Source of the DNA: an uncultured bacterium
GTDB taxonomy: Bacteria > Bacteroidota > Bacteroidia > Chitinophagales > Chitinophagaceae
Length of the DNA stretch: 59,308 bases
Direction of reading: 5' to 3'
NCBI GenBank assembly: GCA_903951405.1
Contig: CAJBBV010000063.1
Location: forward strand, 1 to 59,308
Under the pieces are notes generated by a model that ran no database searches, was not told where the DNA came from, and saw only the letters and a list, made by a program, of their open reading frames with translations. Every line of letters begins with the position of its first letter. The stretch's first letter is position 1. A program made the position numbers and the translations under genes. Shown one piece after another: positions 40,916-51,174 of this stretch.

Positions 40916-42622
40916 ATGAGCCAACATCAGAGCACTTCGCATCCAAAAGGATTATATATTCTGTTTACGACAGAAATGTGGGAAAGATTCAACTACTATG
41001 GAATGCGTGCCATATTTGTTCTTTTCATGACAAAAGCCATGTTGTTTGACAAAACCTTCGCCTCCAATTTATATGGCAGTTACACTAGCCTTAGCTACCT
41101 CACCCCACTAATTGGTGGATTCATGGCTGATCGATATTTAGGAAATAAGAGATCAATTATCATGGGTGGTTTAACTATGGCTATTGGTGAATTCATCTTG
41201 TTTTTTTGTGGGTCAACCTATGAAAGCAATCCATCTCTTTCTATGATGCTCTTTTTCTGTGGCCTCGGATTTATGATAGCAGGCAATGGATTTTTCAAGC
41301 CAAATATCTCCTCTATGGTAGGTCAATTATATCCTCCTGGAGATAGAAGAATCGATCCGGCCTACACCATATTTTATATGGGTATTAATGTGGGTGGTGC
41401 TCTGGGTCCGTTCCTTTGTGGAATTTTTGGTGATACTGGGAATCCTGCTGATTTCAAATGGGCTTTCCTAATAGCCGGCATAGGAATGCTGCTAAGTGTC
41501 ATAATCCAAAAAGTATTTCAAGACAAATACCTACTTGATCATACTGGTAAACAAATTGGAAACACTCCTGAAAAAACGACTAAAAACAGTATAAAACCAT
41601 TCATTATTGTTCTAGGCATGGCCCTTTTTTCAGGCCTTATGATTGCTTTGGTGTATGTAGATGCAAAAGTTTTTTCCTTTTTATTTTACCTGCTCATCGC
41701 ATCACTTTTATTAATCTTATTTATAATTTTTAGTGATAAAACCCTTTCCATCCTTGAAAAGAAAAAAATCGGCGTACTATTCATCGTATCTTTTTTTGTA
41801 ATCTTTTTCTGGAGTGCATTTGAACAAGGGGGTGCCTCACTAACCTTCTTTGCTGATGAACAAACAGACCGCTATGTCGGGCTACACATTCCCGTTTGGA
41901 TAGTTTATGCATTATCAATTGTGCTACTCATTTTCACCTACAAATTGTATAAAAAAGCTTCATCAAACCTCAGCGCCAATGATATTAAGCTTAGAAATAC
42001 CGTTTATTTTTTATTAGCCATGATGGGCTTAGGAATTTTATACATCAACTATTCCTTACTTACCAAAGGAAACCAAGACATACTATTTGAAGAAGTTCCG
42101 GCAAGTTTTTTCCAATCACTAAACTCTTTATTCGTCGTAAGTTTTGCACCCGTTTTTGCCTGGATTTGGCTTAAGCTAGGGAAATACGAACCTTCATCAC
42201 CTACAAAGATGGCATTGGGATTATTATTGCTTGCTTTAGGCTATCTGTGGATTGCTACAGGGGTTAAAGACGTACAACCAGGCATTAAAGTGGGAATGAT
42301 CTGGCTAACTGGTCTTTACATCTTGCATACATGGGGCGAACTTTGTCTTTCTCCCATAGGCATGTCATTATTCAATAAACTATCCCCATTAAAACTATCC
42401 TCACTGCTCATGGCTGTATGGTTTCTCGCTAATGCTTTCGCGAATAAGCTTGCCGGCAAGTTGAGTGCTTTATACCCAGACCAAGGAACTAGCACTTCAT
42501 TTATGGGATTTGAAATGCATAATATGTACGACTTCTTTTTACTCTTTGTTATACTTGCAGGAATAGCATCACTTATATTATTTTCGTTGACTAGCTGGTT
42601 ACAAAAAATGATGAAATCTTAA
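40916..42622 (+). CDS. POT-family (proton-coupled oligopeptide) MFS transporter
   Basis: TEMWERFNYYGMRAIFVLFM, GGFMADRYLG, GNGFFKPNISSMVGQLY, FYMGINVGGALGPFLCG. Confidence 0.95.
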   Translation: MSQHQSTSHPKGLYILFTTEMWERFNYYGMRAIFVLFMTKAMLFDKTFASNLYGSYTSLSYLTPLIGGFMADRYLGNKRSIIMGGLTMAIGEFILFFCGSTYESNPSLSMMLFFCGLGFMIAGNGFFKPNISSMVGQLYPPGDRRIDPAYTIFYMGINVGGALGPFLCGIFGDTGNPADFKWAFLIAGIGMLLSVIIQKVFQDKYLLDHTGKQIGNTPEKTTKNSIKPFIIVLGMALFSGLMIALVYVDAKVFSFLFYLLIASLLLILFIIFSDKTLSILEKKKIGVLFIVSFFVIFFWSAFEQGGASLTFFADEQTDRYVGLHIPVWIVYALSIVLLIFTYKLYKKASSNLSANDIKLRNTVYFLLAMMGLGILYINYSLLTKGNQDILFEEVPASFFQSLNSLFVVSFAPVFAWIWLKLGKYEPSSPTKMALGLLLLALGYLWIATGVKDVQPGIKVGMIWLTGLYILHTWGELCLSPIGMSLFNKLSPLKLSSLLMAVWFLANAFANKLAGKLSALYPDQGTSTSFMGFEMHNMYDFFLLFVILAGIASLILFSLTSWLQKMMKS

Positions 42623-42683
42623 TTTTATAATCTGATTTTCAAAAAAATACGAGTAGCTATATTTTGAATTTAATACCAAAACA

Positions 42684-43757
42684 ATGAAACTTAGAGCAAT
42701 CAAATTTGGTGCCCCGTTAAGTATTTTTATCCTCGCCTATTTTGCATTCACCAATACTGGATGGATTATATCAACACCAATGTTGTATGCCTTTGCCTTT
42801 ATTCCTTTGGTAGAATTAGTTTTACCGGCAAAAACAACTAACCTTAGCACAGCTGAGGAAGAAATGGCAAAGAAGGATAGACTTTATGATTATTGGCTTT
42901 ACTTAATTGTGCCGATCCAATATTGTTCATTGTACTTTTTTCTGCAATCTACTCAAGTAGCCTCATTAACATCCATTGAATTAATTGGTAGAATTTTTGT
43001 CATGGGATTGCTGTGTGGAACATTTGGAATCAATGTAGGTCATGAGCTGGGGCATAGAAAAAATCTATACGAAAGAAATTTAGCTAAAGCGTTACTGCTC
43101 TCTTCCTTATACATGCATTTTTATATTGAGCATAATCAAGGACACCACAAAAATGTTTCTACAAAAGAAGACCCAAGCAGTGCCAGACGTGGAGAGCCTA
43201 TTTATTTATTCTACTTCAGAACAATCATTCTTGGGTATTTTTCTGCTTGGAAAATAGCAGCCACAGACCAACGCAAGAAAAGCAGGCCAATCTTGCATTT
43301 CTCAAATCAAATGATCCAATTTCAATTCCTTCAACTCGTACTGGTATCTATTGTATTCATTCTATTTGGATGGAAAACCATGCTCTATTTTATAGCAGCT
43401 GCCTCTATCGGATTTCTATTACTTGAAACAGTTAACTACATTGAACATTATGGATTGGAAAGAGCAAAAAATAGTTCAGGTAATTACGAACGCACATTAC
43501 CTATACATAGCTGGAACAGCAATCATATTCTTGGAAGACTAATGCTTTTTGAATTATCAAGACATAGTGACCATCATTACATGGCAAGCCGAAAATATCA
43601 ATTACTAAGACATCATGAAAATGCTCCTCAAATGCCTACCGGATATCCAGGAATGATGATTCTATCTCTTATTCCGCCCATTTGGTTTAGCATTATGAAC
43701 AAAAGGATTGATGACTTTCGACTACACCATCAGGAAATTTTATCAGCTCCGAAATAA
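42684..43757 (+). CDS. alkB: Alkane 1-monooxygenase (AlkB-type membrane di-iron)
   Basis: HELGHRKN, HNQGHHKNV, NYIEHYGLERAK, SRHSDHHYMASRKYQLLR...PQMPTGYPGMM. Confidence 0.93.
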   Translation: MKLRAIKFGAPLSIFILAYFAFTNTGWIISTPMLYAFAFIPLVELVLPAKTTNLSTAEEEMAKKDRLYDYWLYLIVPIQYCSLYFFLQSTQVASLTSIELIGRIFVMGLLCGTFGINVGHELGHRKNLYERNLAKALLLSSLYMHFYIEHNQGHHKNVSTKEDPSSARRGEPIYLFYFRTIILGYFSAWKIAATDQRKKSRPILHFSNQMIQFQFLQLVLVSIVFILFGWKTMLYFIAAASIGFLLLETVNYIEHYGLERAKNSSGNYERTLPIHSWNSNHILGRLMLFELSRHSDHHYMASRKYQLLRHHENAPQMPTGYPGMMILSLIPPIWFSIMNKRIDDFRLHHQEILSAPK

Positions 43758-45001
43758 GGCCTTAATACTGAAGGAATTTCAATTCCATCCTGAGATTGGT
43801 TGTTCTCTAAAAGACTTGCAAGTATTCGTGGCAAGGCCAAAGAGCTCCCATTGAGAGAATGCAATAGTTCAGGCTTTCCCTGTTTATCTTTTGATCTGAT
43901 TTTAAGACGATTAGTCTGAAAGGCTTCAAAATTAGATACTGAGCTAACCTCTAGCCATCGTTGTTGTGCTGTACTATATACTTCGAAATCATATGTAAGT
44001 GCAGATGCAAAGCTCATATCACCTCCACATAAGCGTAAAATTCTATAAGGTAAGCCTAATGATTGTATTAGTTTTTCTACGTGACTAACCATTTCATCCA
44101 GAACTGCATAGCTATGTTCAGCTTCCGTTAAATAAACAATTTCTACTTTATCAAATTGATGCACTCTATTTAATCCACGAACATCTTTACCGAAGCTTCC
44201 AGCCTCTCGTCTAAAACAAGGTGTATAAGCAGTCATTTTGATAGGCAAATCAGCCTGAGCAATTATTTCATCGCGGTAAATATTTGTAATAGGCACTTCA
44301 GCTGTTGGTATTAGATAGAAGTTGTCTGCAGGCATGAAATACATTTGACCCTCTTTATCAGGAAGCTGACCCGTTCCGTATGCAGAAGCCTCATTAACCA
44401 TTAATGGCGGAAGGTATTCCACATAGCCTGCCGCTGTATTATAATCTAAAAAATATTGAATCAATGCTCTTTGCAGTTTTGCACCACGGCCCTTATACAA
44501 AGGGAATCCACTTCCAGTAATCTTAACCCCTGTCTGAAAATCAACCAAGTCATATTTCGTAATCAAATCCCAATGTGGAACAGCATCAGCATATAATACG
44601 GGTATCTTACCGGATGTACGAACAACTTCATTATGCTCAGCACTTGTACCATTTGGAACAATTTCTGCTGGAAGATTTGGCAAACGAACAAGAATTGAGT
44701 TAACCAACTTTTCGCAGTCAGCCAGCTCAGAAGCAATCTTATCAATACTTTCCTTCAATGCAGAAACTTCTACCTTCTTTGCCTCAGCTTCCTCTTTAAG
44801 TCCCTGCCCAACTAATATTCCAATGGCTTTGGAGGCAGCGTTTCGTTGAGCTAGTACCTCATCTGATTGAATCTGAAGTTTACGGCGCTGTTCATCCAAG
44901 GATATGATTTGATCCACCAACTCGAATTCAGAAAAATTTTTCTTTTTCAGACCAGCAATTACAATGTCCTTATTGTTTCGAATAAACCCAAGCTGAAGCA
45001 T
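43730..45001 (-). CDS. serS: Seryl-tRNA synthetase
   Basis: MLQLGFIRNNKD, LIPTAEVPITNIYRDEI, TPCFRREAGSFGKDVRGLNRVHQFDKVE; start set at MLQLG. Confidence 0.97.
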   Translation of the reverse strand: MLQLGFIRNNKDIVIAGLKKKNFSEFELVDQIISLDEQRRKLQIQSDEVLAQRNAASKAIGILVGQGLKEEAEAKKVEVSALKESIDKIASELADCEKLVNSILVRLPNLPAEIVPNGTSAEHNEVVRTSGKIPVLYADAVPHWDLITKYDLVDFQTGVKITGSGFPLYKGRGAKLQRALIQYFLDYNTAAGYVEYLPPLMVNEASAYGTGQLPDKEGQMYFMPADNFYLIPTAEVPITNIYRDEIIAQADLPIKMTAYTPCFRREAGSFGKDVRGLNRVHQFDKVEIVYLTEAEHSYAVLDEMVSHVEKLIQSLGLPYRILRLCGGDMSFASALTYDFEVYSTAQQRWLEVSSVSNFEAFQTNRLKIRSKDKQGKPELLHSLNGSSLALPRILASLLENNQSQDGIEIPSVLRPYFGADKIS

Positions 45002-45095
45002 ATTCCCTTTTTTTTGCAAAGATAGGCAAAGGACTTGAGTGAATTGAATAGCGGTAATCTAGCTTTGGATGAAATATCTTAATTAGCTTTGTTCC

Positions 45096-45440
45096 ATGAT
45101 GACGTCAGATGATTTGCAAGTAAGGTGGTGGAAGCTAGAACAAAAGCTTATGGATAAATTTGGCAAAAAGCCAGACCTAGAATCCATTCTTTTTTTAATT
45201 GGCGTTCAAGAGGTTGGGGGCGCCGGACATACCTTCACCAAGGAACAAAAACAAGATCTCATGCATGTTGCTGTTTGCACGATTCTTTCAACAAGTGGCT
45301 ATTATGAACATGAGGGTTGGGACGAAGATGGATGGCCGCATTTTAAACAGATCAAAGAAATTGGACAAATGGACCTTATGAAACAGGAGAATTTTATGAA
45401 AGACCATGTTCTGTTGTATTTTTCAAATCAGGAATTTTAA
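45096..45440 (+). CDS. Small conserved-looking protein of unknown function
   Basis: Uninterrupted ORF in its own intergenic slot; protein-like composition. Confidence 0.65.
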   Translation: MMTSDDLQVRWWKLEQKLMDKFGKKPDLESILFLIGVQEVGGAGHTFTKEQKQDLMHVAVCTILSTSGYYEHEGWDEDGWPHFKQIKEIGQMDLMKQENFMKDHVLLYFSNQEF

Positions 45441-45500
45441 CACCCCCTTCAAATCAACAAGAAACAATCTTCTTTCCCAGTAAATCAAGTATTTGAAAGA

Positions 45501-46847
45501 TTAGATTAATTCGTGAAATGCATTGTCCAAAATATTTACAGCCCTTTTTAATTCTTCTCTATTTATAATTAATGCAGGAGAAAGTTGAATGACATTTCCT
45601 CCAGAAACCTTGAAATTCATTCCATGCTTTAATGCATAGTACATTACTTTCTCTGCAAGATCACAATCCTTTTCCATAGTTCCTCTGTCGAAAACTAGTT
45701 CAATTGCCCACAATAGACCAATTCCTCTAACATCCCCAATGGCTGAATGACTATCGTATAACTTCATCAATTGCTCTTTCATGAACGCTTGATCAGATAT
45801 TACTTTTTCAATTATCTTATTGTCCTCTAAGAATTCCAACATAGCAAGCCCTGCAGCAGCCCCTAATGGATTTTTCTCAAATGTGTAATGACCGAGTGCG
45901 ATATCCGATGCGATATTATATTCCTCTTTAGTCACTATACCGGCCATAGGAATTATGCCAGCACCCATCCCTTTACCTAGGCAAACAATATCTGGCACAA
46001 TACCAAAATGTTCGAACGCAAACATGGCTCCAGTTCTTCCGAAGGCGATTGGAATTTCATCTAAAATCAAGAGCACTCCATATTGAGTACATATCTCCCT
46101 AATCCGCTTCCAGTATGATTTAGAAGAAACAATTACATCTGTATTCCTGACCGTTTCAGCAATAAACGCACCAATGCTTTTGTCATTTTTTAGAACTTCC
46201 TCTAGCTCATTAGCCTCGGCAAGACTATCCTGATTAGCGTTTACCCCTAGCGCGGTTTTAGGCTGTGAAATATTTATCGTATCGGGGAATTCCCCCATGT
46301 ATTTTTTAAACTGTTCTTCTCCTCCAGCCGCAATTGCATCTATTGAGGCCCCGTGAAATGAATCATGCAATGAAACAATCTTTTGCTTACCAGTGACCAC
46401 CCTTGCTAACTTAAGTGCCATACCGATTGCACTTGTACCACCAGGCGCATACAATAAACGATTCAGTTGAGGCGGAAAATAAGAGAGAAGCTTTTCTGAA
46501 AATTCAATAGAAATTGAGTTTGTATAACGACGAGGAGAAAATGGCAGTACATCCATTTGTGCCTTCACCTTGTTCATCACATACTCGTTTCGATAACCAA
46601 CTTGATGAACATTATTTCCATGGAAATCCATGATTTTATTTCCATGTAAATCCTCGAGGTAAATGCCATAGCATGCACTGATTACATTAAAACAAGGCGT
46701 AGACAATGACTGATGCATGAATATTTTTTCATCCTCAGCCAAAACCAATTTCGTTTCTTGATCTAATTTAGTAGTCCACCTTTTCCGTTCATCAGAAAAA
46801 TTAACATCCCCCTCAATACGAAGATTCAAATCTTGCATGTGTAACAA
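45501..46847 (-). CDS. PLP-dependent class III aminotransferase-like protein, possibly PbfA-like (1-hydroxy-2-aminoethylphosphonate lyase)
   Basis: FMHQSLSTPCFNVI...MDFHGNNVHQVGY, LLILDEIPIAFGRTGAMFA, CLGKGMGAGIIPMAGIV. Confidence 0.8.
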   Translation of the reverse strand: MLHMQDLNLRIEGDVNFSDERKRWTTKLDQETKLVLAEDEKIFMHQSLSTPCFNVISACYGIYLEDLHGNKIMDFHGNNVHQVGYRNEYVMNKVKAQMDVLPFSPRRYTNSISIEFSEKLLSYFPPQLNRLLYAPGGTSAIGMALKLARVVTGKQKIVSLHDSFHGASIDAIAAGGEEQFKKYMGEFPDTINISQPKTALGVNANQDSLAEANELEEVLKNDKSIGAFIAETVRNTDVIVSSKSYWKRIREICTQYGVLLILDEIPIAFGRTGAMFAFEHFGIVPDIVCLGKGMGAGIIPMAGIVTKEEYNIASDIALGHYTFEKNPLGAAAGLAMLEFLEDNKIIEKVISDQAFMKEQLMKLYDSHSAIGDVRGIGLLWAIELVFDRGTMEKDCDLAEKVMYYALKHGMNFKVSGGNVIQLSPALIINREELKRAVNILDNAFHELI

Positions 46848-47129
46848 TTTCTATTTATAAAAACTTTTAATATCTACATATAAAGTATGACTTGCTAACA
46901 GAATGACCTCTTTTATCATAGCAGATAAAATTTATCCTTAGATGCCAAAAGCGTTGTTCGCAAGTTTGAAAATCAAAGCCCCCAATGCATAAAATTACAT
47001 TTTTTATTGAAGTAGATTTGCCTTTGTATATCATAAGATTAGTGATTTTATTGAATAACAATACCCATTAGTAGGATTAGTGATTCAAGATGACAAAAAA
47101 ATCAGTAAACTTGCAAGAAAATTAAGCAC

Positions 47130-47510
47130 ATGAATTTTCCTGAACAATTGAAGTACACAAAAGAACATGAATGGATTGCGATAGAAGGAAACGTAGCAAC
47201 CGTTGGAATTACTGAGTTTGCACAAGGCGAATTAGGTGATATCATTTATGTTGATATTGACACCATAGGAAAGGAATTGAGTGCTGAAGTGGTTTTTGGA
47301 TCAGTTGAAGCGGTAAAAACAGTAAGTGATCTATTTTTACCTGTATCCGGAACATTAATCGAAAAAAATCCGCTGCTTGATAGTCAGCCAGAATTAGTCA
47401 ATAAAGACCCTTATGGAGATGGATGGATGATTAAAATGACAATCCAAGATCCATCCCAATTGGATTCACTATTAAGTGTTGAGGCCTACAAAGCGCTTAT
47501 TGGATCTTAA
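47130..47510 (+). CDS. gcvH: Glycine cleavage system H protein
   Basis: KYTKEHEWIAIEGNVATVGITEFAQGELGDIIYVD, FGSVEAVKTVSDLFLPVSG. Confidence 0.97.
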   Translation: MNFPEQLKYTKEHEWIAIEGNVATVGITEFAQGELGDIIYVDIDTIGKELSAEVVFGSVEAVKTVSDLFLPVSGTLIEKNPLLDSQPELVNKDPYGDGWMIKMTIQDPSQLDSLLSVEAYKALIGS

Positions 47511-47906
47511 ATGATACTTAAAATCTTAGGAAGCATCTGGCCTTCCATTGTATGGACGAGCATTATATTTCTATTGCTATCCATGTCAACCGATGGACTT
47601 GGAGGCAAAGGTCTTTTTGGTATTCCCGGGCTTGATAAAGTCATCCATTTCACCCTTTTTGGTGCGTTCGTGTTCTTATGGGGATCTTATTATTCAATAG
47701 ATAAAAAGTACTCCCCCTCTAGGTTATTATTGATTTTGATTCTCGTAGCCTCTCTTTATGGTTTGGGGATGGAATATTATCAACGTTATTTCACTAACCG
47801 CAGTTTTTCACTCTGGGATGCATTAGCTGATACAATTGGCTCGATTGCAGGAGCATGGGCAGTAAAAAAAAGCCCCTATGGAAATAGGGGCCGTAACCAA
47901 AACTAA
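47511..47906 (+). CDS. VanZ family membrane protein
   Basis: GLDKVIHFTLFGAFVFLW...GMEYYQRYFTNRSFSLWDALADTIGSIAGA. Confidence 0.85.
   Translation: MILKILGSIWPSIVWTSIIFLLLSMSTDGLGGKGLFGIPGLDKVIHFTLFGAFVFLWGSYYSIDKKYSPSRLLLILILVASLYGLGMEYYQRYFTNRSFSLWDALADTIGSIAGAWAVKKSPYGNRGRNQN
47864..47891 (-). terminator. Minus-strand intrinsic terminator embedded in the 3' end of the vanZ-like CDS
   Basis: Minus strand GCCCCTAT-TTCC-ATAGGGGC followed by TTTTTTTT. Confidence 0.75.
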
Positions 47907-48113
47907 CTGCTTATGAAAAAAATATGTGCTAACTACATGCCAGATATAAGGCTGTAGCTTCCTATGTTATGAACTTCTCCATCTCGTTGATAAAACTCAT
48001 CAAAAGAACTCTACACAATATATAGACGTTCAATCATGCATTATGACTGTTAAAGAGATAATAAAATCAGAAATTATTTTTTAGTAGGAAGGAATGAGTA
48101 ACTCAACGGGAGA

Positions 48114-49172
48114 TTACTGGGTTAGTTTGCTGGCATTTTCTGCAAATTGAAGCGCGTCAATCAATTCCCCTAAATTACCATTGAGGACATCTTGAATATT
48201 GTATAAAGTCATGCCAATTCGGTGGTCGGTCACCCTACCTTGAGGAAAATTATACGTACGAATTTTAGCTGATCGATCGCCTGTACTGACAAGGCTTTTA
48301 CGATGCCTAGAAATTTCATCCTCTTGTTTTCGAACTTGTTCTTCGTATAAACGAGTTCGAAGCATTTGCATCGCTTTTTCTCTATTACCAAGTTGTGTTC
48401 GTTCAGTTTGGCAGATAACAACCGTCCCTGTAAGGATATGGGTAAGCATTACCTTCGTTTCAACTTTATTTACATTCTGACCACCTGCACCACCACTTCT
48501 TGAGGTTTCCATTTTTACATCACTTTCCCGAATATCTAGATCAACTTCTTCTGCTTCCGGCATTACGGCAACTGTAGCAGCACTAGTATGCACGCGTCCG
48601 CTCGCCTCGGTATCAGGCACACGCTGAACTCGATGTACACCGCTTTCAAATTTCAAGGTGCCATATACTTCATCCCCCGTAACCTCGATTTGCACTTCTT
48701 TGTACCCACCCATGGTACCTTCATTTTCTGACAAGAGGGCAGTTTTCCAGCCTTTCCCTTCACAATATCGCAAGTACATCCTCATTAAATCTCCAGCAAA
48801 CAATGAAGCCTCATCTCCACCGGTTCCAGCCCTAATTTCTATGATTGCATTCTTTTCATCTTGCGGATCCTTAGGAATCAACATATTACGAATTTGCTTC
48901 TCCATGGTATCTTTTTGAAGATCCAAGTCAGCTGATTCTGCTTTAGCAAGTTCGCGCAACTCTTCATCATCACCCATAAGTGCCTCTCGGTTAAATTCCA
49001 AGTCTGACAATAACTTTTTGTAGGCTAAATAAGCCACAACAATTTTTTCTAGGCTTCGGTATTCCCTACTTGCTTGCTCAAATTTCTTGTTATTATTAAC
49101 AACCTCCGGATTGGTAAGGGCGACTGCTATATCATCGAATTTTGCCTTAATGGCTTCTAATTTGTCTAACAT
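48114..49172 (-). CDS. prfA: Peptide chain release factor 1
   Basis: [34 protein letters not shown] (GGQ), [15 protein letters not shown]; start set at [12 protein letters not shown]. Confidence 0.96.
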   Translation of the reverse strand: MLDKLEAIKAKFDDIAVALTNPEVVNNNKKFEQASREYRSLEKIVVAYLAYKKLLSDLEFNREALMGDDEELRELAKAESADLDLQKDTMEKQIRNMLIPKDPQDEKNAIIEIRAGTGGDEASLFAGDLMRMYLRYCEGKGWKTALLSENEGTMGGYKEVQIEVTGDEVYGTLKFESGVHRVQRVPDTEASGRVHTSAATVAVMPEAEEVDLDIRESDVKMETSRSGGAGGQNVNKVETKVMLTHILTGTVVICQTERTQLGNREKAMQMLRTRLYEEQVRKQEDEISRHRKSLVSTGDRSAKIRTYNFPQGRVTDHRIGMTLYNIQDVLNGNLGELIDALQFAENASKLTQ

Positions 49173-49242
49173 ATCGGAGAAGGTGGACAAGCGTCCAGTA
49201 TTAATCTGTAAATTTGATGGCAAAGTTACTCATTTTACCAAG

Positions 49243-50427
49243 ATGAAACACCTCAAATTTCAAGCAGAAAAGATATTCGATGGATTTGAATTGCTAGATG
49301 CCAATTATGTTTTGATTACAGACGCCGAAGGGAAGGTGATTGATATCGTTGATGAGACGATAGCAGGAGGTGATATTCAAACATTTAACGGCATCCTCAG
49401 TCCTGGTTTTATAAATGCCCACTGCCATCTTGAATTAAGCCATTTGAAGGATGTAATTCCACCTCATACCGGGCTAATTCCATTCTTATTGGATGTAGTG
49501 GGGAAGCGAGACTTTCCGATGGAGATTATATTGGATCGAATAAAAAACGCAGAAGCCGAAATGCTTGCAGACGGTATCGTTGCCGTTGGCGATATTGGGA
49601 ATACCGCAAACACACTTGAAACAAAACTAAAAAGCAGTATTAAGTGGAATAATTTTGTTGAAGTACTAAGTTTCAGTGATGAGCTCGCTAACAAAAATAT
49701 AGAGCACTATTCTACTGTACTCAATGAATTTGATGAAGGTGAAAAATCAACCAAACTTCAAGCCAATCACTTCATGACGGCTCTTGTTCCCCATGCGCCT
49801 TATACAATAAGTGACCTCACATTTAAGAATATCAATGAGCAAACAAAAGACAAAGTCATCTCCATGCACAATCAGGAAAATCCTGCAGAGGACGAACTGT
49901 ATATGACTGGAGGCGGAGAATATTTACCCTTTTTAAAAAAGTTCGGATTTGACAAAAGTCCTTTTCCAATAACCGGAAAGTCAGCCCTAAGATCCTGCTT
50001 ACCACATTTTACAAATGGACAACGGATCATTTTAGTTCACAATACATTTATACCTGAATCGGATATTGATTTTGCAGTCGAGTATGCAAAAGAGAATCTT
50101 AGCGGAGTCCATTTTTGCCTTTGTGTAAATGCAAATTTATACATAGAAAATAAAATGCCCCCCATTGCTATGCTAATGAAACATGGTGTAGATATTGTGC
50201 TTGGAACGGATAGCTATAGCAGCAATTGGCAACTTAGCATTGCAGCGGAGATTAGAACAATAAGAGAAAAACATCCTGAGATACCTCTTGAATTAATTCT
50301 TACATGGGCTACCAGCAACGGAGCTCGTGCCTTAGGAAGGAATGAAGAACTTGGAAGTTTTGAAAAAGGGAAAAAACCAGGTGTGATTCAACTTGATGCT
50401 AAATTAACTTCAAAAAGATTAATTTAA
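49243..50427 (+). CDS. Amidohydrolase family protein (chlorohydrolase/deaminase-like)
   Basis: [43 protein letters not shown]; start set at MKHLKF because the track ORF runs through prfA. Confidence 0.87.
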   Translation: MKHLKFQAEKIFDGFELLDANYVLITDAEGKVIDIVDETIAGGDIQTFNGILSPGFINAHCHLELSHLKDVIPPHTGLIPFLLDVVGKRDFPMEIILDRIKNAEAEMLADGIVAVGDIGNTANTLETKLKSSIKWNNFVEVLSFSDELANKNIEHYSTVLNEFDEGEKSTKLQANHFMTALVPHAPYTISDLTFKNINEQTKDKVISMHNQENPAEDELYMTGGGEYLPFLKKFGFDKSPFPITGKSALRSCLPHFTNGQRIILVHNTFIPESDIDFAVEYAKENLSGVHFCLCVNANLYIENKMPPIAMLMKHGVDIVLGTDSYSSNWQLSIAAEIRTIREKHPEIPLELILTWATSNGARALGRNEELGSFEKGKKPGVIQLDAKLTSKRLI

Positions 50428-51168
50428 TTAATCTTCCAACACAGTTCTGATGACAGATAAAGAACGCATCACACCAAATGGTTGGATATGCAATTCATAA
50501 TATTCAATACAAGCATTCAATAATTCAAACCGCACTTGCCTGTTCAACTTAATCTGATCAAGTTCCTTAACCTGCATGGATCTTAGGAACAAAGAAATAC
50601 ATTCACTATAAGGCTCACATACTATTTGCTGATGTATCGGCATGGTAGAAACAAATTTTCCCTCGCGTAAGTCAATGATGCTACTTACGTTGTCATAATT
50701 ATCCATCATCCTAAAACCAAAAAAATGTGAAAGGTGCAACATGAAGAATATAGGAATATTTGCTGTTTGATAATTTGTACTTTTATCTAACCCGACTAAA
50801 ATGTCTTCCAAAAAATAAAATAATTCCGGATGAGGGTCTGGTTGGCGTAAACATTTTTGCAGTATCTCAATCATAAAAAGCATGACAGAGTTTTTCCTGA
50901 CATCGGCAAACAGCGATTCATAATAGACCGCTTGCTTACATTCCTTGATATGCTGTAATGCATTTCGATCATTATGATATACGGTCATATCTAGGATATT
51001 GCCCACTTGCAATTGAGCAGCAGAAAAGCTAGCAGACTTTTTTGCAGACCTTACCCCCTTGACCATATACTGCTGTACGCCAAACAATTCCGTAAATGCA
51101 GAAACAACTAACGATGTTTCGCCATACTTTACGGTTCGAATGATAATTCCTTTTGTTTGATGTAGCAC
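50428..51168 (-). CDS. recO: DNA repair protein RecO
   Basis: MLHQTKGIIIRTVKYGETSLVVSAFTELFGVQQYMVKGVRSAKK. Confidence 0.92.
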   Translation of the reverse strand: MLHQTKGIIIRTVKYGETSLVVSAFTELFGVQQYMVKGVRSAKKSASFSAAQLQVGNILDMTVYHNDRNALQHIKECKQAVYYESLFADVRKNSVMLFMIEILQKCLRQPDPHPELFYFLEDILVGLDKSTNYQTANIPIFFMLHLSHFFGFRMMDNYDNVSSIIDLREGKFVSTMPIHQQIVCEPYSECISLFLRSMQVKELDQIKLNRQVRFELLNACIEYYELHIQPFGVMRSLSVIRTVLED

Positions 51169-51174
51169 AGTTAG

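Noticed and set aside
46867-47061. 64-aa minus-strand ORF between the PLP enzyme and gcvH
   Set aside because: Short, cysteine/isoleucine-rich in an AT-rich intergenic region; no evidence of coding.
47907-48113. Possible tRNA or small RNA in the ~207-bp vanZ-prfA gap
   Set aside because: No T-loop-like GGTTCRANNC or cloverleaf arms seen; no structural support by eye.
49087-49242. N-terminal extension of the amidohydrolase ORF overlapping prfA
   Set aside because: Extension is antisense to the prfA N-terminus; [19 protein letters not shown] at 49243 is the natural start.
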